Of a DNA stretch of 64,000 nt, positions 47,720 through 59,453 are shown in pieces (the stretch's first letter is position 1; each line of letters opens with the position of its first letter). The stretch comes from Pseudofabraea citricarpa. Lineage: Eukaryota; Ascomycota; Leotiomycetes; Helotiales; Dermateaceae. The stretch is taken from the NCBI GenBank assembly GCA_029641185.1, contig JAPWGK010000012.1:248001-312000 (forward strand), given 5' to 3'. The position numbers were made by a program, and so were the translations under genes. A model generated the notes under the pieces. The model was not told the origin of the DNA. It saw only the letters and a list, made by a program, of their open reading frames with translations, and ran no database searches.

Positions 47720-48112
47720 TGTAAGCTTTGGCTGACTTGCGGATTGATGTAGAATACAGATACGAGATGGCTTCTGGAAATTGAACATCCGTTATAAGGG
47801 CGACTTCGGAGCTATTTGAAAGAAAATTCAGAGTCAGATGGACTAAGTAACCGCCAAGATTGGGGGGTTTTCCTCGCAAGCTCGTCATCAAAATTTTCAA
47901 GTCCCTGTCATCTTGTGCCTCTTACTTACGATCTGGGCGAATATCTGTCGATACCACTACCCATCTTTCTCCACTTCTTACCTGTGGTTTCTTGACTTAT
48001 TTTACGATATTTTGATTTCAAGGTGTCTACGTACATATTTCACTAGCACTTCTTTAACTCTTTCGTCAATACCATCAGTTGTTGCACCAAAGATACTCTA
48101 CGACAATTTATC
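47720..48112. promoter_or_regulatory. SidH-like/SidF-like divergent promoter
   Basis: 393 bases between opposite ATGs, pyrimidine-rich near the acyltransferase. I found no exact ATCWGATAA here; co-regulation would have to use degenerate GATA cores. Confidence 0.5.
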
Positions 48113-49525
<1,413 letters not shown>

Positions 49526-50398
49526 GTTTGATGTTTTTTCTTTGAAATTGTAGATTTGTGCAACTCTCTATTGCCAGTCAGGGAAAATCACGTATATATT
49601 TTTCATCCATATTATGCTCATGCTATGAAATGCCTTGTTTGACGTAAATTTATTCCTACATAAACAGTGGCATTATTCTACATCCTATCGGTTATTCAAC
49701 ATGCAAGAAAAGTATAACTAGGCGAAGAACTCAAATGTGGCCAGTATAGTTTTACATCATGGTTTTTACAATACTCAGTTAGAAAACGGAAACGTTAAAA
49801 GGCTCCACATTGAGTTCGAACTCACTTTGCATATGATACCGGTCTCGATCAACTGATGGGTGGATAGTTTAATTATCACATCTCTCAAACTCAAGACCCC
49901 TGAGTATCGTAGTGGTGTAGTAGCATCGAAATGTGTCAGTTCCTCGGCCCGCTCATCGCCACGTCATGATTATTCCTTGCAACTATGCGGCATTTCAATG
50001 TTGTGATTCCCATAGTTCGCCGACCTACTTCGTATTCTATCCCCCTGCCTGCTTCGTATCCGGTTTGCTCGCTTCGTATTAATCCCTCGCTTCGTATGGC
50101 CGAAAGGGGCAGGAGGTGAGGTAAGAGAAAGCATTACCGGAACAGCCTTATGAAAAGTTGGAGAGTGGATATCTAGTGTTTGCTAGATCTAGTCAGAAGA
50201 ACTTTAATGACAAAACTAAAATCTTACTACTCAACCCCAGTATCCGATCTCGGCCGCACGATATGATTGTGCGCGTTGTAGTTTAGATTGACTTTAAGCT
50301 TGAAAGTTAGTTTTGCGATAGTTGGCTTGCTTCAAAGACTTTGACCATACCAAGACACATGCCAGCAACATACAGTTCTTCACAGGATACATCACCGA
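49526..50398. promoter_or_regulatory. NRPS upstream region
   Basis: 873 non-coding bases. One TTATCA (HGATAR reverse) is near 49,873, but no exact ATCWGATAA is seen. Short repeats of TTCGTAT/CGCTTCGTA occur at 50,027-50,100 (CTTCGTAT four times). Confidence 0.4.
50027..50100. repeat. Four CTTCGTAT copies upstream of the NRPS
   Basis: CTTCGTAT occurs four times in about 75 bases (ACTTCGTATTC, GCTTCGTATCC, GCTTCGTATTA, GCTTCGTATGG), about 300-370 bases before the NRPS ATG. Spacing is irregular, so this may be a regulatory cluster or a decayed tandem repeat. Confidence 0.6.
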
Positions 50399-53300
50399 AT
50401 GGAATCTATTTCAGAACCGTGGGACTGTTTTCTACAGCAGGAAATTGCACCTCGTGATGTGCAATTCCAACACACGTTCTTCCCCCTGCAGAATTCCGAA
50501 CTTTCCAATAGTCCCAAAACGGATAGACTGAGACAAGTTGAGCGTTTTCAATTAGGGAATGTCCAGGAATTGACAACTCAGGACGATTTTAATGCACTCG
50601 TTAATAGCTATGTTCAGAATATTATGACTTTGACCGGTCAGGATGTTATTGTGTTCTGGATTATCGTACGGCAAAAAACACAGACTAACAAGCGCAAAAT
50701 AATTCGAGCAGAGTTCTTGGGAAATCCTGTTGTACTGGACTGGAAAATATATGGTGATCCTTTGCAAGATGGCGAGTCTTTATCGGGAATATCGGATTTT
50801 TGTTTGTGTCTGGATATGAATGAATTAGAGACGGAAGTCGATTTGAACATCCCAGTAAGCACCTGTCTGACCAATCTCTACCATAATATAAATAATGGCT
50901 GGCTAACACATATTCTGTTACTCATAGGTTAAATTTGCAATGCAAGTCGAGTTCAGATCTCGGTCCCACAACATTTTCTTCGAATCTGATTTGCGGCCTC
51001 AGGATGAAATGGCGAATATCCTTCAGCAATTTAAATCGACTTCACAGGACCAGAAAAATAGTCAGGATGATATGGGTTTTTGGACAGAGGAGCTACAGGA
51101 CTTTGTGGGAAGCTGTGATCGGCAATTCCCAAGTCTATCCTGTGAGCGTTGGATGGCACAATCAGATGCGGGCATCCTTTCGCAGACTCTCTCCTTAGAT
51201 GTTTCCATGGAGGAAATAGAGCTTTTTGTCAACAAGAATTCCTTAAAGTCAGCTGGATCAGTGATTCGTGCTGCTTTCGCGTATACTTTGGCAGAATATC
51301 TCGAATCCGAAAAAGTTATCTTGGGTGAAACTATCGAGGGTAGCCCAGAAACAGCTACTGAGCCGTCCATGTCAGTTTTACCAATCCCCATTGCTATTTC
51401 CCCTCAGGACAGCTCTCGAGATATAGTTTCCCGCATCGATGAATTTATCGCGAAGTCAGTTTCAGTTCGTATTATATCTCAACAGCTGGTCTCCGATATC
51501 CTACAATGCCAGCCAGCTCAGCCTCCTCACAATGCGGCCTTTATATACCGGACGGACTTTGAACCGCAATCTTGTGCTTTGACTGAGCTTGGCAATTCAT
51601 TCATTTTACCGCCACAAAAACATTCTATTGCATTAGCCGTGCAATCTTGGAAGGATAATTCATTTGCGTGTACTCTTTCAGCCAGGGAGGATTTAATGGA
51701 TCTCCCTCATTTGGAAATGGTGTTGCAGGAAATCAATGCTCTGGTCATCGCCATGGTTGCTGCACCCGATCAGCCTATGCGTGATCTCACGAAGAAATTT
51801 CCAGTAGACCTGTTATCCTTACATGCGCCATTGGCGAGCGAACAGCTTCTTCGGGCACCTTCTATATCTCCTTTCCATTGGGTTGATCACTGGGCCGCAT
51901 CCAATCCCACATGGAAAGCCTTGGAGATTTGTACGGCAATTAACGACCAAAATATTGTGTTGAAGACGTGGTCATATCTTGAACTGTCCCAAACTTCCAA
52001 TCAGGTGTGTTCTTGGTTAGTCAAGCAAGGCTGGCAGAAAAAGATGATCGCGGTTTGTTTGGGCCGTTCGTTCATGGCATATGCTCTGGTGCTAGGCATC
52101 TGGAAAAGCGGAAATTGTTATCTGCCGCTGGCAGAAGACCTTCCAGAGGAGCGTCGTGTTTTTCTACTTAGTGATAGCGATGCTTCTGTGCTACTCACGG
52201 ACAAAGAGACGTCGAGCAACTTGGTTCCTCCGAGCCATTGCCGCATCATCGACATCACCTCGACCGAGTTCCTTGAAGTGCTCGATAAGGTCGAGGAGGC
52301 CACGCCGCTTAAAGTAGAAGCGACAGATAATAGTTACCTTCTATACACATCTGGATCGACTGGGTTGCCCAAGGGCGTCTTGGTCGGCCGTGGGAACCTC
52401 TCTGCGTTTGTCGAAGCGCAGTCTGAATATATTTGTCGTGATGTTCCTGATACTTTGAAACTGGGCGGTTCGGGCAAATACCTTGCGCATGCTAGTCGAG
52501 CCTTTGACGTTCATGTATGCGAGATGGTACTTGCCTGGCGCCACGGGCTCCGATTGTTGACAGCGCCTCGGTCGATGCTGCTAGATAATCTGCCGCTGGT
52601 GCTTCGCCAACTTCATGTCACCCACGCAGGTTTTGTGCCATCACTCCTGGAGCAGACGGGGCTTACAGCAGAAGAGTTGCCAGATCTTCGCTACCTAGGC
52701 GTTGGCGGAGAAAAAATCTCAGAGACGATCATAGAGCGATTTGTGAGCAAGGGATCTATTACTCTTGTGAACGCATATGGCCCCACGGAGGTGTCCATTG
52801 GCATGACCAGCCACACAGTAACAGCGCAGTCGACCATCCGCAATATTGGTACCGCAGTGGGCAACATCACCATCTTCGTTCTAGAGCCTGGGACCGCAGA
52901 GCTTGTGAAACGTGGTCAGCCAGGAGAGCTGTGCGTGACGGGAGATCTCGTGGCAAATGGCTACTTGAATCGTCCGGATGCCACAGGCTTCACTGATTTC
53001 CAGGGTCAACGCATGTACCGTACTGGTGACATTGTACGGCTGATGGCTAACAACTGCATCGAGTATCTGGGTCGCCGTGATAACCAAGCCAAAATCCGTG
53101 GCCAACGTCTTGAGCTCGAGGAGGTATCGGTTGCCCTGCGACGGTGTGCTGATCGTCCTGTCCAAGTCACTTCGCTGGTGGTACCTTCGACCATCACGCA
53201 GCGTCCACAATTAGTGGCCTTCATCAGCCCTTCAGGAGAAGGTCCCCAGCAGTCCCAGGCACAACCGACATTTCTGGAAGATCTGTACCAGGAATGGACC

Positions 53301-56300
53301 CCCCAGATTCTGGCGCGATGCCGCGAGCAGCTACCTGCATACATGGTCCCGAGTGTACTGCTACCCGTCAGTTTCATCCCCATCCAGATCTCGGGAAAAG
53401 CAGATGGACGCCGGCTCATTTCTCTATACCAAAGCCTCTCGGCACCTACTATTCTGCGAGCGACGTCGGGCCCCTCAGTGGCGCCGGGTCCCAATCCAGC
53501 AGAGACGTCCGCGACCATGAATGCCGACGAGGAGCTGGTGCATCGTCTTCTGTGTACAGCGGTATCGGCAGACCCCAGCATGGTTACCAGCATGACAAAC
53601 ATTATGCAGCTGGGCATTGACAGTCTGAACTCGATCGGCTTCGCAGCCAAAATGCGCAAGGCCGGCTACGTCTGTGCTGTGTCGGATATTTTGAAGCATC
53701 CTACAATATCCGAACTTGCAGCGTTGCCGAAGTCCCGTGCTTCTGGGACCAAGCTTCATGCCCAGTTCGATGAAGTTAAGCGACGGTTAGATGACATCGA
53801 CCACTCTGCGCGGCAGCTGCCGAAAGCGGTACCCAATTCTGCCATTGCTATAGTCCGACCATGCTTTACGCTCCAGGAAAGCCTTGTCGCGAGCTCGTTG
53901 AATGATTCCTCGCAGTCCTTGTACATCAATCATATCACGTGGAGGTTAGGACCACGGACGAACTTTGCTTCTTTGAAGACGGCATTTGAAGATTTGATTA
54001 CGGAAAACGAGATTCTACGTACCTGCTTCCACTTTTCGGAAGACAAGATTGTTCAGCTTGTTCTCAAACCTCGTGCAGCAGATTTACACTGGCGTCAGAT
54101 AGCTGTCACAGATGAGCAAAATGCCCAGAGCCAGTTTGCGGATATTCAGGCTGAGATTGCAGCGGATATTGTCCAAAGAATTCAGAGCACACCTCCTTTC
54201 CGTATCTTGGCAGCTTCTTCGATAGATAATCTCTGCCCAGGATGGCTGATGCTCTCCATTCATCATTCCATCTTTGATGGAGCTAGCATGCTTCTGTTTC
54301 TTGAAAGGCTGCAGCATCATTACAAGGGAGAGCGCCCTACGCATTATACAGACCTCACACCTCTATACCAGCACTTTTCCATGACTGATAATGAAGCCAC
54401 CGAGAATTTCTGGTGTGACTATCTCGCAGGCTGTCAGCCGAGTCTCGTGGCCGCCGAGAACTCTTCAGACCCTAAGTTGTTCGAAATAGTGACACAGGTC
54501 TTACCTTTCAAGTTATCCACTGTCGCTAAGTTGGCATCCAAGATATCAACAACGGCGCCGTCGGTATTGGAAACAGTTTGGGGGATCGCACTAGCAAATT
54601 ACTTGAAGCAGGGAGATATCATCTTTGGCCGGGTCTTGAATGGTCGCGCGATTGCCGTAGAGTCAGTGGAAAGCATGTTGGTCCCATTGGTAACAACAGT
54701 ACCTGTACGACTCAAACTTCCTGCTGGCCCATCCAGTGTAGTCAGCCTTATTAAGGAGAACTATAAGACTAGCTTGGACGTCTTACAGTATCAGCATACT
54801 GCACTACGCGACATTCAACGGTTTATCCGAGCATCTGGCCCGTTATTCAACTCTATGTTCACTTACATAGCAATTGGCCCTCGAGCGATGTCAGATGAAT
54901 TATTGCTGGATATGGATACTGTTATGCCCGTGGACTACCCTCTGGCATTGGAGATCAGAGCTGAGACCGAGATAGACAGCATCACCTTACGTTTGAGGGT
55001 GGATACCAGCTCTAGTGCCCTGAAAGATGCTCGAACCTTAATCAAGACCATGACCATTCTATTACAAGCCTTGACGTCCAGTGGAGATGCCATGGTGAAT
55101 GGGCAATCGGAGGGCAGCGCATCAATCCAACAACCAGAAAAGTTGATTTGGGACGAAGAACAATGGGAAGAGGACGAAACGAAGCTGCGGAGTCTGGTTT
55201 CTGAAATCACCCATCTTCCTCATTTCCAAATTTCCAAGAATGCGTCTTTCTTCGCACTTGGGATTGACTCGGTTATTGCGATTCAGCTGGCTCGTCGTGC
55301 CCAAAAGATGGGACTGAGCATGTCTTCTGGCGATGTGATGAAACATCCATCTATCGGTGCTCTTTACAACCATTTGAGGAATCTTCACCAGAAGCATCCT
55401 GCTCACTTAGTTGACGAGGCTGTCCCAACCAATATGATAAAGATCGATCCATATGATGCAAACGATACCATTTTGGAAACATACCCTTGCACGCCGTTGC
55501 AAACGGCAATGATAGCTCAGTGCCTGGGCTCTGAGGGCAGATTGTATGTTCATCATCATGTAGTTGTGGTCGATGATTCGATCGACCTCGATCAGTTGAC
55601 TAGTGCTTGGCTTCAGCTTGTCCAGCAGACGGATATTCTCCGCACATCATTTCATCAGCATGAATCAAGTCGTGGGTTCATAGCAGCTGTCCATAGCTAC
55701 CCTCAGCTGTGTTTATCCCACCAATCAGATGTTTCCTCTTTTTCTGAAGCCATCGACGGAATAGTCGAGAAATCAGTATATTCTCAAAAAACATCCTTTC
55801 ATTCACCTCCCTGGGATATTACATTTTTAACTAAGCAGTCGAAACGACTTATGGTTGTCACAATGCATCACTGCCTCTATGACGGGTTCTCTATGCCACT
55901 ACTTTTCGATCATGTTGAAAGCATATATCGAGGGGAAGGCCCTCGTATTGGCTCTTTTGCACCTGCTGCACGCAGAATTGCCCAAATGCAGAAATCTTCA
56001 ATACAGTTTTGGGCTGACAAGCTTCAAGGCTACTGCAATCCTCGACTTTTGGAACCATTGCCAGTAAAAGGGCAAGCGCCTGTACAGTGGGCAGAAGCGA
56101 AGGTGACAGTACCATTGGCCGATTTGCAACATTATTGTGCTAGCCTTGGTATCACCATACAGACAGTTGCCTTGCTTGCATTTGGAAGATCCTTGGCGAC
56201 ACTTTTAGGTCAGAGAGATGTTGTATTTGGTCATGTGGTGTCTGGAAGAGGGCTAGACATCGATGCTCCAGAATCGATTCTTGGTCCCCTTTTCAACACC

Positions 56301-58475
56301 GTACCATTCCGCTTGACACTTGATCCGATTCTTCAAAGCACTCGCTCGACCCTGAATCAGATCCAGAGTTTCTCTGCAGACTCTCAATCTCATCAACATG
56401 CATCATTAGGCATGGTGCAGAAACTCTGGCGTCAAACGACTCCGATGGCGGGCTCTTCCTTGTTCGATAGTATTTTCACATTTAATAAGACCAGCGACAC
56501 AAATCCCATGGCCATCTTCAAGCCTTATGTATCGGACCGTCTCCCAGATATTCCTGATTACCGGCTAAACGTCGAGTTTGAGCAAAGTCCCGAATGCCTT
56601 CTTGTACGAACATCAAGCAGAGCACTCATGGCAAGCCAGGATCAGTTCAACGCTTGGGTCCAGGATCTTATTCTTGGCTTTGATGACATTGTGTCCCACC
56701 CTGACGCACCAGTTCTTAGCTTCCCCTCCGAAACTAAGTCTTTGCCACTCCATGCCCCTGTTGAGGGACGTAATAGTGGAAACGTAGGGGCAGATACCCC
56801 GATTCAAGCATACCATGCCGGTATAATCAAGGAAAGCATAGCAAAGGTCACAGGCATACCTCTACACATGATTGACCAGGAAAGCAACGTTTTTGCAATG
56901 GGACTGGACTCTATCTTGGCGATTGATGTTAGTGTTATCTGTCGAAATGCGGGTTTGAAGCTCTCTATCAGTGATATCCTTCAAGGAGAGACTATCAGCG
57001 GTATTGCCAAGCTTGCCGCCAAAAAGTTTACTGTTTCCCCAAATGGAATAAAATCGAATACCTCTGAAGAGTATCACATCAGCCCGGATGCTAAGGCAAA
57101 AGCTCTATCCACTTTACGTTTATCAGACGAGACTGTGGAAACAGTTCTGCCTTGTTTGAGTGGTCAGACGTACTATCTTGCCCGCTGGCTGCAGACTGGC
57201 CGTAAACTGTGGGAGTTCACGTTTCCTTTTGTCAGTCGCTCCCGGATCGAGGCGGAGCCATTGAAACAAGCATGGCTACTTCTCAGGCAGAGACACAGCA
57301 TTCTTCGCACCTCCTTCGCAGCAGTATCGCCCAATGAGATTGTGCAAGTAGTCTGGAAAGCATCCACTGTGGACGAGAGCGATGGCTTCAACTGCCAACA
57401 ACTATCTGGAGAGCTTCAGACAGAAATCGAAGACAAGTTTCAAAGCATTGCTGATAAGCCTTCTGATCTCCTCGCACCTCCTGCCCGTCTATGTCTGGTG
57501 CAGCATCCTGACTCTGATGTCCTTCTCCTCACACTTCATCATGCACTTTATGACGCATGGACAATCCCGATGCTTTTAAAAGATCTGGAGGCTCTATACC
57601 TGGGGCAAACACTACCACCACCAATAGACTTCTCCTCATTTATCCGTCATACTCAGCTGGCATCTAATACCAAAACCCAAGATGTGTATTGGAAACATGC
57701 GCTCACTATGGCCCAGTCCACAATTTTGGGATCGGACACGCAATCAGCCGCGGGAAATTTGCGGCTCACGTCTTCCAAAGTCCTTAGCTATCCGTTAGAA
57801 ATCAGTAAAATTGAGGCTTTGTTTCGTCAGAAAGGTATTTCTATACGCGCTGTTGTTCTTCTGGCACTTGGTCGTAGCCTTGCACGCGCTACAGATGTCA
57901 CCAATCCGGCTCTCGGCCTCTTCCAGTTCGGTCGCTCCAGCGACTATCCTAGCATAGAAGCGATGGCAGGTCCTGCTATCAATGTTCTACCCTTAGTCAT
58001 CTCTAACGCTGTTGCCCGCGAGCCACTGGAAGCATTACAGTCGATCCAGCAAGGTCTGATCGAACGCAACTCTTATGACCAGACAGACCTCAAACAACTC
58101 CTCCAGATGATAGAAACGGATTCCAGTGCCCTCCACTTCAACCTTTTTGCCAATCTGTTCTGGGGTCAAATGAAGGAGTCCTCTGGCGAACAATCGGACA
58201 CTCTCTTCGCTCCATTCCAGATGAATTCCACGAGAAATTCAGTTGAGGATAGTCCATTCAAAGGGGAAACAACTGTTGACTTATTTGACACAACCTGGTT
58301 ACGTCCCAATAATGTGCTTCTTGACGTGAACTATAGCCAGACAGAGGACGCTCTTGACTGGAATCTAGACTATCCAACGGAATCATTGTCCGCAATCGCG
58401 GCGGAGAGTTTCCTGAGAGACATAGGAAGGGAAATTGGGGTAATTGCAGATGGGCTTACACATTGTCTTCCATAG
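50399..58475 (+). CDS. Siderophore NRPS, (C*)-A-T-C-T-C-T-C
   Basis: Exons 50399-50854 and 50928-58475; 2667 residues. Exon 1 (152 residues) is joined in frame, so the nearest long-ORF ATG at 50,940 is not the start. Residues 1 to about 440: a partial condensation-like region without HHxxxDG. A domain about 465-950: YTSGSTGLPKG near 623, NAYGPTE, YRTGDIV near 849, KIRGQRLELEEV, SGKADGRRL (A10 Lys). T1 GIDSL near 1048; C1 HHSIFDG near 1264; T2 GIDSV near 1597; C2 HHCLYDG near 1798; T3 GLDSI near 2143; C3 HHALYDA near 2356. There is no thioesterase; the last C domain should release the product. Only one A domain charges three T domains, so it should work repeatedly on N5-acyl-N5-hydroxyornithine and join three units. 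Function in hydroxamate assembly rests on the neighbouring SidF- and SidH-like genes. Confidence 0.92.
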
Positions 58476-59167
58476 TTTGTGTACTTTTAATTGTTGTTTC
58501 GTCTCCCAAGGACAATAATTGCTAATTAGGTACAGCAAAATATTTCACATTTATAATTTTAGAGACTCAATCTAAGTCGTGAGAGCCCAACTCTCCTTTT
58601 TACAGAAGCCAGGCCAAGTATTCAACAGATCTACGTGAATCGAGATACTCAGGACTGGATGGGCTCTACAGCCTTTCTATTCTTTATTTTTAACAGAATA
58701 AATTGATATCATTTTTAGTGGTGGACAATCAATCCCGATGAAGGAAATCCGGACAAGATGGAACAGATGAAGAACGACTTATTCTCCATGGAAGTTGACA
58801 AAGACATAAAGCAGGTATGAATTCCGAGGAGAAATAATTCTATTCCATGTTCCGCTAGCATATAATTCCTATAGTATATAATTCGATCATAATCATTAAC
58901 CAACCGAAGATCCGCTGACTGCCCCAACCCCTAGATTCTCCAGAATGAGACGCAAGCTGTCATGCTGTATCCCGAGATCTCCCTGTATCCGCAACCAAAA
59001 ATTAAACCACAAAATATCCAAGCGCCTTTCGTCTGATGCCGTCGTGTCCCTAATGAATTGCACCCCGCAGCTCCCGGGTCATGCATGCCCTTGAGCCTGA
59101 TCTGCCTCGATGCGTGTAGACCAATCCTCTTGAATAGCTTCGCGTCGTCGATGCCATAATCCAGCCT
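58476..59167. other. Intergenic, convergent 3' ends
   Basis: AT-rich stretch after the NRPS stop. The ORF at 58,927-58,715 is weak. No terminator or gene is recognised. Confidence 0.55.
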
Positions 59168-59453
59168 CTATCTTCCGCCCATTGCCATGTTGCCTTCCTC
59201 GGGGCCCTTTTGCATGGCTCTAAGCTTCTTGGCCTTGCGCCATCTCAAGCTATTGGAAAGGTTAGTCACAAGGTCTTGTTACAACTACATCGAAAATTCG
59301 AATTACTTACTAGAAAAAGAGAGCAACAAGTTGAATGGGTATCGCAATAGCACCACCGATGATCATCCACTTGTATTTGTCCCAAAAGCTCTTGTTGTCA
59401 TCTCTTATCATCAAGATAGCCGATCTGGAGACGAGGTTCATGGTCTGATCCAT
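59168..59453 (-). CDS. 74-residue single-pass membrane protein
   Basis: Two exons, 59453-59311 and 59249-59168, missed by simple ORF calling because they are short. Intron donor GTAAGT, branch GACTAACC, acceptor CAATAG; the junction codon TA/C gives Tyr. The protein has a polar N-terminus (MDQTMNLVSRSAILMIRDD), KSFWDKYKW, a membrane helix MIIGGAIAIPIQLVALFF, then a basic cytosolic-looking stretch LRWRKAKKLRAMQKG and a Gly/Met-rich end. The pattern of aromatic-basic border, single helix, positive tail suggests a small integral membrane protein. I do not know the family. It is opposite in strand to the NRPS, 692 bases from its stop; membership of the cluster is open. Confidence 0.72.
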
